DNA of 36,843 nucleotides from Paenibacillus sp. S150 (GCF_019352175.1 NZ_JACBYI010000056.1:1-36843), one strand, 5' to 3'; positions 1-7,631 are shown, numbered from the stretch's first letter. Notes: generated by a model from the sequence alone, not told the origin. A program made the numbers and translations.

Positions 1-229
1 TGCCGTTGTTGAGGCGGGGCTGGCCCGTATGCCCCGAAATAACGGCAGAATTGCCGTTGTTGAGGCGGGGCTGGCCCGGGCGTCCCGAAATAACGGCAGA
101 ATTGCCGTTGTTGAGGCGGGGCTGGCCCGTATGCCCCGAAATAACGGCAGAATTGCCGTTGTTGAGGCGGGGCTGGCCCGGGCGTCCCGAAATAACGGCA
201 GAATTGCCGTTGTTGAGGCGGGGCTGGCC
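1..229. repeat. 51-bp palindromic tandem repeat array
   Basis: Four full units and a partial fifth begin at 1, 52, 103, 154 and 205, so the period is exactly 51 bp. Two unit variants alternate (inner part GGCCCGTATGCCCC versus GGCCCGGGCGTCCC), which gives a 102-bp higher-order period. Each junction reads AACGGCA-gaat-TGCCGTT, a 7-bp perfect hairpin, and each unit also holds a GGGGC/GCCCC inner stem, so transcripts would fold into a run of hairpins. The array reaches base 1 and probably continues outside the window. Because 51 is divisible by three, it stays open in several frames, but these frames have no ribosome binding site and I treat it as noncoding. Confidence 0.9.
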
Positions 230-231
230 AA

Positions 232-733
232 CTCACATCCCCTCTTACTTTTTTCTTACCCATAGTTCTTACTTATTTATTCCGGGATAGGCTCTTTAGA
301 GTAATACTCCTCGTTAGGGAACAATTTGATGTTTTAGATAATCCTTTTTTCTGTGGATTCATGAGGATTCCTTAGTCAATCGTAGAAAAAAATCGTTGAT
401 GCTAACTTAAGCGAATGCTTTTTTTCTTTTATTGGAACCGAGTTGATTAAAACTGCCAAAAATTTAAATTCCATTTTTTAAATATTCACCTTTTTTCCAA
501 TCATCTCTATAATCCGTAACACCACGGGTTGTAATACGATATATATGAAAAGTATAATAAGCGTTTCATAATTGTAACCTCAAAACTACTAAAAGGACGA
601 AACAATTCTTTTTAAAGGGCGTAAAATATATACTGATAAGGAAAATCCATCTTAACAATCGAACATATGTTTGGTATAATATTCAAACAAATTCAATATT
701 CCACACTATAAAAAAATAAAGGGATGTCAATTT
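232..733. other. AT-rich intergenic stretch without a convincing gene
   Basis: About 500 bases with stops in all frames. It is clearly richer in A and T than the window from 3.2 kb onward. I see small stems (for example AATCC/GGATT near 340-362) and one good promoter at 652-680, described separately. No RNA gene was recognised. Confidence 0.6.
652..680 (+). promoter_or_regulatory. sigma-A promoter with an operator-like palindrome in the spacer
   Basis: TTAACA at 652-657 and TATAAT at 675-680 are separated by exactly 17 bp. The spacer holds the perfect 10-bp palindrome AACATATGTT (662-671), which could be a repressor site. The promoter points at the small ORF starting at 734. Confidence 0.6.
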
Positions 734-946
734 ATGATTATCTACGAAAACGAGCTTTCTACGTTTACTTTCCCTTTGCTAAGAGCAATATTTCCTGTGC
801 ATGTTCGTGCGGATATCGCAGAAATTTTAGAGACAGCTTCGATTTCACCGTTTTACTGCAAGGTCGAGGGACGCCCACCAAATGTTAATGTTTACAAGCC
901 GGTACGTCATATTGAAACTTCACTTTGTTTCCATAGGCCATTGTGA
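734..946 (+). CDS. Unrecognised 70-aa ORF, possibly a gene fragment
   Basis: I do not recognise this protein. It has an ATG preceded by an AAAGGGA-type ribosome binding site about ten bases upstream and lies 54 bp downstream of a canonical promoter, so it is probably transcribed and translated. The residues are mixed, with no signal peptide, membrane helix or repeat. The ending is abrupt and the ORF sits in an AT-rich island with other remnants, so it may be the 5' part of a broken gene. It does not resemble the adjacent minus-strand ORFs. Confidence 0.35.
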   Translation: MIIYENELSTFTFPLLRAIFPVHVRADIAEILETASISPFYCKVEGRPPNVNVYKPVRHIETSLCFHRPL

Positions 947-955
947 TCCTCCTAT

Positions 956-1093
956 TCAATGACTTCTTGATTTTTTTTCGATGATCCGGATTAGCTGTTG
1001 TGTAGCCGGCAGGTCTTGTAAAGATACCGCTTCAATCAACTTTTGCTTAATCTCGGATTGAAATTCATAAGGTAATTTAGGTTTTTCTTTCAT
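956..1093 (-). CDS. Unrecognised 45-aa small ORF
   Basis: A short, charged reading frame starting with residues MKEKPKLPYEFQ and ending in KKSRSH. It overlaps the 3' end of the upstream minus-strand ORF by 17 bp, an arrangement that would allow translational coupling. The only ribosome-binding signal is a weak GAAAG just before the ATG. It looks helical and basic at the end, with no recognised domain. It could be a real microprotein or the leftover 3' half of a degraded gene; evidence is thin. Confidence 0.3.
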   Translation of the reverse strand: MKEKPKLPYEFQSEIKQKLIEAVSLQDLPATQQLIRIIEKKSRSH

Positions 1094-1346
1094 ATCTTTC
1101 AACTTTCTCTACCGTGTGAGTGATTTCAAAAGTGTTGCATCCAGCATTCCCAATCACTTCTTTAATCTTATCCATCGACGGAAGATTCATGAAGCTGACT
1201 TTTTTAGTGCAGCTAGCTTCCTCACCATTCTCAGCAGCATCGTCTGCATTATACATTTCTAATGTGTATCTCTCGTGTGTTTCTTCGTCATATTTTGAGA
1301 ACAATTCATCATTCTTTTCTAAGTAAATGTGCATTTCATCCGACAA
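1077..1346 (-). CDS. Hypothetical acidic 89-aa protein
   Basis: An open frame with protein-like composition: acidic N-terminal half rich in Asp and Glu, then a MDKIKEVIGNAGCNTFEI segment that looks like a folded helix-strand unit. The longest start is a TTG at 1346, directly after an in-frame stop; an ATG lies four codons later. Neither has a clear ribosome binding site, so the gene may have lost its 5' end. It partners with the 45-aa ORF through a 17-bp overlap and is divergent from the metzincin gene. No family recognised. Confidence 0.35.
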   Translation of the reverse strand: MSDEMHIYLEKNDELFSKYDEETHERYTLEMYNADDAAENGEEASCTKKVSFMNLPSMDKIKEVIGNAGCNTFEITHTVEKVERYERKT

Positions 1347-1456
1347 CTAATTACATATTTTCTCATAAAATCATACTTTTGGACTATAGAAACGATATTA
1401 AATCAATAATAAACTTTTTTACACCTAAATTCATCTATTTAAGGAGAAATTTTCTA

Positions 1457-2305
1457 TTGCTTAAACTACCAAAATTTTCGTTTGCATTTTCGATTGTCCT
1501 TATTTGTTCCTTGCCGTTTGTGCCACTTGGGTCAGCGGAAGATGTTAATAAAGTCGATGTTAATCTTTTCTATCAAAACCATGCAAAAATCGCGGGTGAC
1601 ACTCCTGCGGAACCGAGCCAAAATAAGTTTAGGGAAGAAGTGCTAACTCCCAACATCGAAAGATCAGTTGCAATCCCTGTTTATGATGAAAGTGGTAACT
1701 TGGTAAATGAGTTTCAACTCAATAAGAATGTTGACGTTGAAACAAAAGCTTCTGTATTGGAAACAGGAAAACTCGTAAATGTTCTGGTTGCAGTAGATGA
1801 AGAATATCGAAGTGCTCACAGTGATTGGCAAACAAGGGTATCTGGCATTGTTGAAAGCGCCGATGATGCATTTAATCAAGAATTCAGCATAGATTTAAAT
1901 ATTACAGCGTATAGATATTGGTTCTCCGATGGTAATAGCGCCACTGCGTTATTAAGTAATTTAGCAGGAGATGCAACTGATACCTATGATTTGGTAATCG
2001 GCTTTACTGGCGAGTCAGATTTTAATGGAGCCGATGGAGGATTTTTGGGCGGTATAGCTTATCAATATGACAGCAACCCATTCTATGCTGGTTATAGCGT
2101 TGTCAGCGATCAATCACTATCTGGAACGGCCCATGCCGTTCAGCATGAAGTTTCTCATAATTATGGATTAGGACATGATACGACAGGAACAACACCAGTA
2201 TGTATAATGAATTATGGTACTATGTATTCCACTACGGTTTGGCACTCTACTCATCACGATCAATTAGGCACTCATAAACTTTGGTACGGAACCACTGTGA
2301 GCTAA
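1457..2305 (+). CDS. Secreted metzincin-type zinc metalloprotease
   Basis: A 282-residue extracellular zinc endopeptidase. The start is the TTG at 1457, with AAGGAG nine bases upstream (1441-1446); the longer open frame upstream looks noncoding. Residues 1-26 form a signal peptide (basic start, hydrophobic core, likely cleavage after GSA). A propeptide-like region follows to about residue 100. The catalytic zinc site is HEVSHNYGLGHD (HExxHxxGxxHD, metzincin type), followed by a Met-turn candidate CIMNYGTMY. The size, bacterial origin and motif recall small Bacillus metzincins (MEROPS M84 group), but assignment to that family is inferred. It is followed by a lipoprotein gene 55 bp downstream that may be co-transcribed. 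Codon use and composition are AT-rich compared with the rest of the window, suggesting transfer. Confidence 0.85.
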   Translation: MLKLPKFSFAFSIVLICSLPFVPLGSAEDVNKVDVNLFYQNHAKIAGDTPAEPSQNKFREEVLTPNIERSVAIPVYDESGNLVNEFQLNKNVDVETKASVLETGKLVNVLVAVDEEYRSAHSDWQTRVSGIVESADDAFNQEFSIDLNITAYRYWFSDGNSATALLSNLAGDATDTYDLVIGFTGESDFNGADGGFLGGIAYQYDSNPFYAGYSVVSDQSLSGTAHAVQHEVSHNYGLGHDTTGTTPVCIMNYGTMYSTTVWHSTHHDQLGTHKLWYGTTVS

Positions 2306-2344
2306 AAAAAATCTTGTGCCATGGGATTGCCTATAGCACAAGAT
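2304..2344 (-). terminator. Minus-strand intrinsic terminator between protease and lipoprotein
   Basis: A 9-bp perfect stem, ATCTTGTGC (2311-2319) with GCACAAGAT (2336-2344), has an A-run at 2304-2310, which reads as a T-run just after the hairpin on the minus strand. On the plus strand it lacks a T-run and may instead stabilise or process the protease-lipoprotein transcript. Confidence 0.5.
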
Positions 2345-2360
2345 ACCATAGGAGAAAGTA

Positions 2361-2672
2361 ATGAAAAAAAAATTGTCCGGTTTCTTTATTATTCTCATTC
2401 TCTTGATCGGTTGTTCAAATCTTTCCACACAAAACACACCAAAAGGAGATGATCCTGCATCTTGGATTAATTTTGAAGGGAAGAAGTACGATTTTTATAA
2501 AACTGATGTCTCTGTCAATGATTCTCTAGTTTCAACCAATGAGAAAACAGGTGCAGACGATGGAACTGAAAGCGGCTTAGAAATTTTCAAAGCAGAGAAT
2601 GATAATGGTGTGAGTTTGTTTATTCAAGATCCTATAAATCAAGAATGGGTTGAATATAGAATTAAAAAATGA
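2361..2672 (+). CDS. Small secreted lipoprotein
   Basis: A 103-residue protein beginning with a lipoprotein signal peptide: MKKK, a hydrophobic core, and lipobox LIGC with the modified Cys at residue 18. After the Cys comes a Ser/Thr/Asn-rich linker and then a small, acidic domain ending in WVEYRIKK. A good AGGAG lies eight bases before the ATG. It follows the metzincin gene on the same strand and in the same AT-rich composition, so a partner role at the cell surface (for example protecting the cell from the protease) is possible but is only inference. No family recognised. Confidence 0.7.
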   Translation: MKKKLSGFFIILILLIGCSNLSTQNTPKGDDPASWINFEGKKYDFYKTDVSVNDSLVSTNEKTGADDGTESGLEIFKAENDNGVSLFIQDPINQEWVEYRIKK

Positions 2673-2706
2673 TTTACACTTTTCAAAAATTCAAGTTATT
2701 AAACGA

Positions 2707-2732
2707 CCACCTGCTCAAAGCAGGTGGATTTT
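2707..2732 (+). terminator. Intrinsic terminator after the lipoprotein gene
   Basis: A 9-bp perfect stem CCACCTGCT (2707-2715)/AGCAGGTGG (2719-2727) with a 3-nt loop, followed by ATTTT. Two smaller stems follow directly (GACAT/ATGTC and GAC/GTC), a layout also seen at ends of IS200/IS605-type elements, so it may be an IS-end remnant used as a terminator. Confidence 0.65.
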
Positions 2733-2866
2733 GACATGAATGTCGAAGACTAAAGTCGTTACCTAAGGCACGTGAAAGAAAATAACAGACCAGAGGGGCT
2801 GAGATAGAAAAATCCTTCGGTACATGTTTTGATAGGTTTCCCAAACAAACCAAAACATAGCGAAGG

Positions 2867-3229
2867 ATGTCCTCTAATGAGACCGGAATGGTTATGCACA
2901 TGCAAAGCATTTTTAACCGAAACCGTCGGCCTGCTCATGGGACCGAAGAAACGGACCACATTGGCGAAATTATCGAAAGATTCGGAAAAGGCGGGCAGAG
3001 GCTTGTCGCTGAACAGTTTCAGGTCAGTCGAAACACCATTCGCAAAGGACAACAAGAACTTGAATCCGGGGCCATCGAGGATCGGTTCCATGAAAGAGAG
3101 CGTCTGCGAGCAGAGGAAAAACTGCCGAATTTACTGGAGGACATCCAATCCATCGTAGACGGACTGAGCCAAACCGATCCGAGCAATGTTCATCATCCTC
3201 GGCTGTGCTTTAACTGTGCGATGGCCTGA
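2867..3229 (+). pseudogene. ISAzo13-type transposase, N-terminal remnant
   Basis: The frame encodes 120 residues. The middle part (GKGGQRLVAEQFQVSRNTIRKG, then an ELESG segment) matches the helix-turn-helix start of ISAzo13-family transposases, which normally continues with a linker and a DDE catalytic domain of several hundred residues. Here only the DNA-binding part and the beginning of the linker remain, and the last dozen residues no longer look like the family. The catalytic domain is absent, so the element cannot transpose by itself. The remnant stops one base before the end of aguB on the opposite strand, marking the right edge of the AT-rich island. Confidence 0.6.
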
Positions 3230-4105
3230 TTAAAACGTCAAATCCCCATCGTAAGAAGATATCATCCGGTACAGCTCAGGCCGCCGGTCGCGGAAGATTC
3301 CCCACTCGATCCGGCCAACCTCCAGTGCATCCAGGTCAAATTCACTGACCAGTACGGTCTGCTCCTCCCGTCCGGCTTCGACAATCTTGTTGCCCTGAGG
3401 GCCGGCGATAAACGAGGAGCCGTAGAAATTAATGCTGGACTCCTCATCGGTCTCCTCTCCGATCCGGTTCGAGGCCACGACAGGAATCAGATTTGCCGCC
3501 GCATGGCCAAGCATACAGGTCTGCCAGTGGTCCCTGGAGTCAATGGAGCCGTCCTGCGGCTCCGAGCCGATCGCCGTTGGGTAGAACAGAATCTCTGCTC
3601 CCATCAGGCTCATCACACGGGCGGCTTCAGGATACCACTGGTCCCAGCAGACGCCTACACCGATTTTGGCATACCGGGTATTCCAGACTTTGAACCCGGT
3701 ATCACCGGGATTGAAGTAGAATTTCTCTTCGTACCCCGGACCATCCGGAATATGGCTTTTACGGTATTTGCCCATCACCGTACCATCTGCATCAATTACA
3801 GCCAGCGAGTTGTAGCGGGCGTAGTTCTTCTTCTCATAAAAGCTGACCGGCAGCACCACTTCCAGCTCTTTGGCGATGGCTTTGAAATGGTTCACCGCCT
3901 TGTTATGCTCAAGCTCGGTGGCATAGGCGTAATAATCCGATTTCTCCTTCTGGCAGAAATACGGAGTCTCAAACAGCTCCTGGAGCAGAATAATCTGCGC
4001 GCCCTGGGCCGCAGCTTCCCTGACCAAGTCTTCCGCCTTGCTGATATTCTCATCAATGTCGCCGGAGCAGCTCATTTGTGTCGCGGCTACTTTTACTTTT
4101 CTCAA
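3230..4105 (-). CDS. aguB: N-carbamoylputrescine amidase
   Basis: A 291-residue nitrilase-superfamily (C-N hydrolase) enzyme that splits N-carbamoylputrescine into putrescine, carbon dioxide and ammonia in the cytoplasm. The catalytic triad is visible: Glu43 in LQELFETPYF, Lys116 in GKYRKSHIPDGPG, and Cys153 in GVGVCWDQWYPE. These motifs are characteristic of AguB rather than other nitrilases. The gene starts 15 bp after aguA and on the same strand, so the two catalyse successive steps of the agmatine route to putrescine from one operon. Length is normal for the family. Its 3' end abuts a transposase remnant with no terminator visible in between. Confidence 0.95.
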   Translation of the reverse strand: MRKVKVAATQMSCSGDIDENISKAEDLVREAAAQGAQIILLQELFETPYFCQKEKSDYYAYATELEHNKAVNHFKAIAKELEVVLPVSFYEKKNYARYNSLAVIDADGTVMGKYRKSHIPDGPGYEEKFYFNPGDTGFKVWNTRYAKIGVGVCWDQWYPEAARVMSLMGAEILFYPTAIGSEPQDGSIDSRDHWQTCMLGHAAANLIPVVASNRIGEETDEESSINFYGSSFIAGPQGNKIVEAGREEQTVLVSEFDLDALEVGRIEWGIFRDRRPELYRMISSYDGDLTF

Positions 4106-4120
4106 GATTTCTGGCCTCCC

Positions 4121-5161
4121 TCACGAATTAAGTAATGTCCCGGCAGGCATCTGCTGGGTGGTGCAGTGCACATTGCCGCCTTCACCGATAACCGCCATTC
4201 CATTCACCGTACGGATTCTGCGGTCCGGGAATAATGCCGCCAGCTTCCGTTCGGCAAGCTTATCCGTCTCTGCGGCCGCACCGCCGAAAGCAGGCAGGAT
4301 AATCCCGCCGTTCACAAAATAAAAATTCAAATAGCTAAGCGTCAGGCGGATGTCCCCAAGCTCCGTGCGCGGCGGCTGCTGGATGGTGACAATCTCCAGC
4401 TTCCTTCCTTTGGCGTCCGCGGCATTCTCCAGAATCCGCAAATTCTCCCGGGTAATCCCGTAGTTCTCATCCTGCGGATCATCGCATACCTGGATGAGCA
4501 CTTTGCCGGGTGCGGCGAAGCAGGCAATATTGTCCACATGACCGTCGGTTTCGTCGCCGCTGAGTCCACGCTTCAGCCAGATGATGGCTTCTGTGCCTGT
4601 ATAATTACGCACGTATTCTTCTATCTCTCCCCGGTCCAGCTCCGGATTGCGGTTCTTGTTCAGCAGGCATTCCTCTGTGGTAATGAGCGTTCCCTCGCCG
4701 TCGGTATGGATTGATCCGCCCTCCATGACAAGCGGAGCATCGTAGCGGGTTACCTGCATCTGCTCCAGAATTTGCGGAGCCACCTCATCGTCGAGATCCC
4801 AAGGCGAATATTTCCCGCCCCAGGCGTTGAATTTCCAGTTAACACCCGCAAGCGTTCCGTCTGCACCCTTGACAAAGGTAGGGCCGTTATCGCGCAGCCA
4901 GGCATCATTATGCCGAATGGGCAGCAGTGTAACATTGGAGCCTAACGCCAATTTCTCCACCTGCTCCAGCTCATCGGGATTTACGACCACGCTGACCGGC
5001 TCGAATTCCGCAATGGCCCGGATAATCTCGGCATAGCCGGCACTCACGGATTCATAATTGTCCGGAAATACCATGGAGGCCTGAACCGGCCAGGAAATAA
5101 AGGTGCGCTCATGCTCCCCCCATTCCGGGGGCATTGTATAGTTTAAATCTTTTGGATACAT
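4121..5161 (-). CDS. aguA: Agmatine deiminase
   Basis: A 346-residue guanidino-group-modifying enzyme that converts agmatine to N-carbamoylputrescine and ammonia. Family motifs are all present: the opening MPPEWGEHERTFISWP, WLRDNGPTF, GGSIHTDGEGTL, ETDGHVDN with the catalytic His, and the nucleophile Cys333 in GGNVHCTTQQMPAG. The ATG follows AGAGGT with suitable spacing. It is the first gene of the aguA-aguB operon, with a strong promoter just upstream. No arginine decarboxylase is present in the window, so agmatine must come from elsewhere. Confidence 0.95.
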   Translation of the reverse strand: MYPKDLNYTMPPEWGEHERTFISWPVQASMVFPDNYESVSAGYAEIIRAIAEFEPVSVVVNPDELEQVEKLALGSNVTLLPIRHNDAWLRDNGPTFVKGADGTLAGVNWKFNAWGGKYSPWDLDDEVAPQILEQMQVTRYDAPLVMEGGSIHTDGEGTLITTEECLLNKNRNPELDRGEIEEYVRNYTGTEAIIWLKRGLSGDETDGHVDNIACFAAPGKVLIQVCDDPQDENYGITRENLRILENAADAKGRKLEIVTIQQPPRTELGDIRLTLSYLNFYFVNGGIILPAFGGAAAETDKLAERKLAALFPDRRIRTVNGMAVIGEGGNVHCTTQQMPAGTLLNS

Positions 5162-5226
5162 TAGGATCGTTACCTCTGCTGTTCATATTTGGAGCGGGAA
5201 CGCTGCCCCGGAAAATCTCCTTACCC

Positions 5227-5255
5227 ATCATACAATAATATGCCGGTGCGCTCAA
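5227..5255 (-). promoter_or_regulatory. sigma-A promoter of aguA-aguB
   Basis: On the minus strand TTGAGC (5250-5255) and TATGAT (5227-5232) are separated by exactly 17 bp, about 65 bp before the aguA ATG. Confidence 0.7.
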
Positions 5256-5265
5256 TTGCCGGACA

Positions 5266-5296
5266 AGCAAAATCCCCCTGGGAAACCCGGGGGGAT
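5266..5296 (-). terminator. Intrinsic terminator after the phosphoesterase gene
   Basis: Stem ATCCCCC (5272-5278)/GGGGGAT (5290-5296) with a loop that can pair further (CCCGGGTTTCCCAGG region); on the minus strand it is followed by TTTTGC. It lies 20 bp after the phosphoesterase stop and just upstream of the aguA promoter. Confidence 0.7.
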
Positions 5297-5315
5297 AGAG
5301 TGGTGCAGCTCTGTT

Positions 5316-5858
5316 TTAGAGCTTGATCTGCTTTACCGTTTGGCCTGCAAAGGTTTTTATGATAAATTCCCCATTTTCAAGGATTCCATAGGAATTCGGG
5401 TTATTCTCCTTCGGCAGAGAAATGGAGCCGGGATTCAGTACCGTAATGCCCTCTTTGACATCAGCTACCGGCAGGTGGGTATGCCCCTGAATGAAGACGT
5501 CGCCGGGTGTGAGCAGGGGCAGCTGATCGATGCTGAAGCCATGTCCGTGGGTGGCATAGATCTTCCGGCCTTCATGAAGGATCAGCACATAGTCGCCCAT
5601 CATTGGGAACTGCAGCAGCATTTGGTCTACCTCGGCGTCGCAATTGCCCCGCACGGCAACCAGCGATTTGCCGTAGGCGTTCAGCCTGGCGGCGACTCCC
5701 TGGGGATTATAGCCCTCCGGAAGCGGATTCCTTGGCCCGTGGTACAAGAAGTCTCCAAGAATAACCAGAGTGTGCGGCTGCTCCTCCCCGGCCTTGGCCA
5801 AGGCCTGCTCCAGCCAGTACAGTGATCCGTGGATATCAGAAATGAACATCAGCTTCAT
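5316..5858 (-). CDS. YfcE-type metallophosphoesterase (phosphodiesterase)
   Basis: A 180-residue calcineurin-like phosphoesterase. The metal-binding motifs occur in order: DIHG near residue 8, LGDFLYHGPRN, GNCD, THGHG and GHTHLP. The overall pattern, including NPGSISLPK, matches the YfcE subfamily, whose E. coli member hydrolyses artificial phosphodiesters; the physiological substrate is not known. GGGAGA precedes the ATG. The gene is a single unit with its own terminator, so no functional partner can be inferred. Confidence 0.9.
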   Translation of the reverse strand: MKLMFISDIHGSLYWLEQALAKAGEEQPHTLVILGDFLYHGPRNPLPEGYNPQGVAARLNAYGKSLVAVRGNCDAEVDQMLLQFPMMGDYVLILHEGRKIYATHGHGFSIDQLPLLTPGDVFIQGHTHLPVADVKEGITVLNPGSISLPKENNPNSYGILENGEFIIKTFAGQTVKQIKL

Positions 5859-5938
5859 ATCGAATTCTCCCTTTCCTTATTGGTCTATATTGTTCTATGT
5901 ATCTATTTATCTTAACTCTCCATCGGCCTGTAACGCAA

Positions 5939-5967
5939 AGCGGACGCCCTCAAGGGCGTCCTGCGCT
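5939..5967 (-). terminator. Probable terminator of gltD
   Basis: Hairpin GACGCCC (5943-5949)-tcaa-GGGCGTC (5954-5960), extended by AGCG/CGCT after a bulge, 18 bp or more past the gltD stop. The T-tract on the minus strand is poor (CTTTGCGTT), so strength is uncertain. Confidence 0.45.
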
Positions 5968-5984
5968 GCACATCTCTATCATGC

Positions 5985-7469
5985 TTAAGGCAGATTCGAG
6001 GAACCCATCAGGAAACGGTCCACCTCGCGGGCTGCCTGCCGTCCTTCGTTAATCGCCCATACCGCAAGGCTCTGGCCGCGCCGCATATCCCCTGCGGCAA
6101 ATACGCCTTCGACATTCGTAGCCTGTGCTCCAAATTCCGCCTTGGCGTTGGAACGCTCATCACGCTCTACCCCAAGCTGGCCCAGCACTGTCTCCTCCGG
6201 TCCGGTGAAGCCCAGGGCAAGCAGCACGAGCTGCGCCTTGATCACTTCCTCACTGCCCGGTACCTCAACCGGCACCATCCGGCCTTGCTCATTACGTGTC
6301 CATTCGATACGCACGGTATGCAGCTCCTGCACATGCCCGCCTTCGTCGCCGGCAAAACGCTTCGTATTCACAAGATAGCGGCGCGGATCTCCGTTATATA
6401 ACGATGCCGCTTCCTGCTGGCCATAATCCACCTTCAGCACCTTCGGCCATTCCGGCCAAGGATTGCCCGCCTGCCGGGTAAGCGGAGACTGCGGCATAAT
6501 TTCAAGCTGAATTACACTGCGGCAGCCGTGGCGGATCGAGGTAGCCACGCAATCCGTGCCTGTATCGCCGCCTCCGATTACAACCACGTCTTTGCCGGCC
6601 GCAGAGATGTATTCGCCGTCTGCAAGTCCGGAATCGAGCAGGCTCTTCGTATTCAGCGTCAGGAATTCCATTGCCTGATGGATGCCCTGCAGCCCGCGGC
6701 CTTCCAGCGCCAGATCCCGCGCCTGCGTGGAGCCGCCGCAGAGCACGACTGCGTCATGTTCTTCCTTCAGGCGGGAAGCGGCAATATCTCTGCCGATCTC
6801 GGTCCGGGTAACAAAGGTGATTCCTTCCGCCGCCAGCAGATCCACACGGCGCTGGACGGTCTTTTTGTCCAGCTTCATATTTGGAATTCCGTAAGTCAGC
6901 AGGCCGCCGATCCGGTCAGCACGTTCATATACGGTTACACTGTGTCCTGCTTTGTTCAGCTGTGCGGCACAGGCAAGACCGGAGGGACCGGAGCCGACCA
7001 CGGCGACTTTTTTGCCTGTACGGCTAAGGGGCGGCTGGGGAACAATCCATCCCTCGGCAAATCCTCTGTCCACAATGGATTTCTCAATCGACTTGATCGT
7101 TACCGGCTTGCCGTTCATTCCCACCGTACACGCGCCTTCACACGGCGATGGACAGACACGCCCGGTAAACTCCGGAAAATTATTGGTCTTGTGCAGACGC
7201 TTCAGAGCAACCTCCCAGTTGCCGCGGTATACCATATCATTCCATTCCGGAATGAGATTATGCAGCGGACAGCCGGAGGCCATCCCGGAGAGCAGACGCC
7301 CTACATGGCAGAACGGCGTTCCGCAATCCATGCAGCGTGCGCCCTGCTCCCGCAGCTTCTCCTCATCCATTGCCTGCGAAAATTCATTCCAGTTCTTAAT
7401 CCGTTCCAAAGGCTCGCACTCCGCAGGAGTCTGCCGCTGATATTCCAGAAATCCTGTTGCTTTACCCAT
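5985..7469 (-). CDS. gltD: Glutamate synthase small (NADPH) subunit
   Basis: A 494-residue subunit that carries electrons from NADPH through FAD and 4Fe-4S clusters to the large GOGAT subunit for glutamate formation. N-terminal cluster cysteines are seen in CMDCGTPFCH, SGCPLHN and CPSPCEGACT. An FAD-binding VVGSGPSGLACA lies near residue 160 and an NADPH-binding VVIGGGDTGTDC near residue 295. I chose the second ATG (7469): CGGAGG lies nine bases before it, but directly against the first ATG at 7478. The usual partner gltB is not upstream or downstream, so the large subunit must be encoded elsewhere, or this is one of the stand-alone GltD-like oxidoreductases. Confidence 0.93.
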   Translation of the reverse strand: MGKATGFLEYQRQTPAECEPLERIKNWNEFSQAMDEEKLREQGARCMDCGTPFCHVGRLLSGMASGCPLHNLIPEWNDMVYRGNWEVALKRLHKTNNFPEFTGRVCPSPCEGACTVGMNGKPVTIKSIEKSIVDRGFAEGWIVPQPPLSRTGKKVAVVGSGPSGLACAAQLNKAGHSVTVYERADRIGGLLTYGIPNMKLDKKTVQRRVDLLAAEGITFVTRTEIGRDIAASRLKEEHDAVVLCGGSTQARDLALEGRGLQGIHQAMEFLTLNTKSLLDSGLADGEYISAAGKDVVVIGGGDTGTDCVATSIRHGCRSVIQLEIMPQSPLTRQAGNPWPEWPKVLKVDYGQQEAASLYNGDPRRYLVNTKRFAGDEGGHVQELHTVRIEWTRNEQGRMVPVEVPGSEEVIKAQLVLLALGFTGPEETVLGQLGVERDERSNAKAEFGAQATNVEGVFAAGDMRRGQSLAVWAINEGRQAAREVDRFLMGSSNLP

Positions 7470-7560
7470 ACCTGTCATCCTCCGAGTCTCTCTGATTAGC
7501 CGCCGAAAAGTTCAAGGACGGCATTGTTGCCCCATTCGGCTCCAAAAAGACAGTTGCTCT

Positions 7561-7631
7561 CTGTCACCGACTGATTGTTTGTCACTGTAAAGCAGAAAAG
7601 CGAGAAGCTGTGACAAGGCGGATTTCCGCCT
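7561..7631 (-). promoter_or_regulatory. Leader of gltD with inverted repeats
   Basis: Within the roughly 260-bp space before gltD there is an inverted repeat TTGTCAC (7579-7585)/GTGACAA (7610-7616), a third CTGTCACC copy at 7561, and a perfect palindrome GGCGGATTTCCGCC (7618-7631). These could be a regulator site for nitrogen control or leader structure. I did not find a clear GlnR/TnrA box or a confident promoter. Confidence 0.3.

Noticed and set aside
1..229. CRISPR array
   Set aside because: The period is 51 bp with no unique spacers; the whole unit is repeated. It is a tandem palindromic repeat.
6..290. 94-aa and 78-aa repeat-containing ORFs
   Set aside because: They exist only because the 51-bp repeat is a multiple of three; no ribosome binding site or promoter.
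1262..1456. N-terminal extension of the metzincin gene
   Set aside because: The translated extension is not protein-like; the TTG at 1457 has a perfect ribosome binding site and begins a signal peptide.
2707..2760. IS200/IS605 right end
   Set aside because: The adjacent stem-loops are suggestive, but no TnpA or TnpB remnant is next to them; I list it only as a terminator.
2759..3091. ORF on the minus strand opposite the transposase remnant
   Set aside because: It is a shadow of the remnant, with no ribosome binding site or recognisable domain.
6528..7499. 323-aa plus-strand ORF opposite gltD
   Set aside because: Shadow frame of gltD, which has all family motifs.
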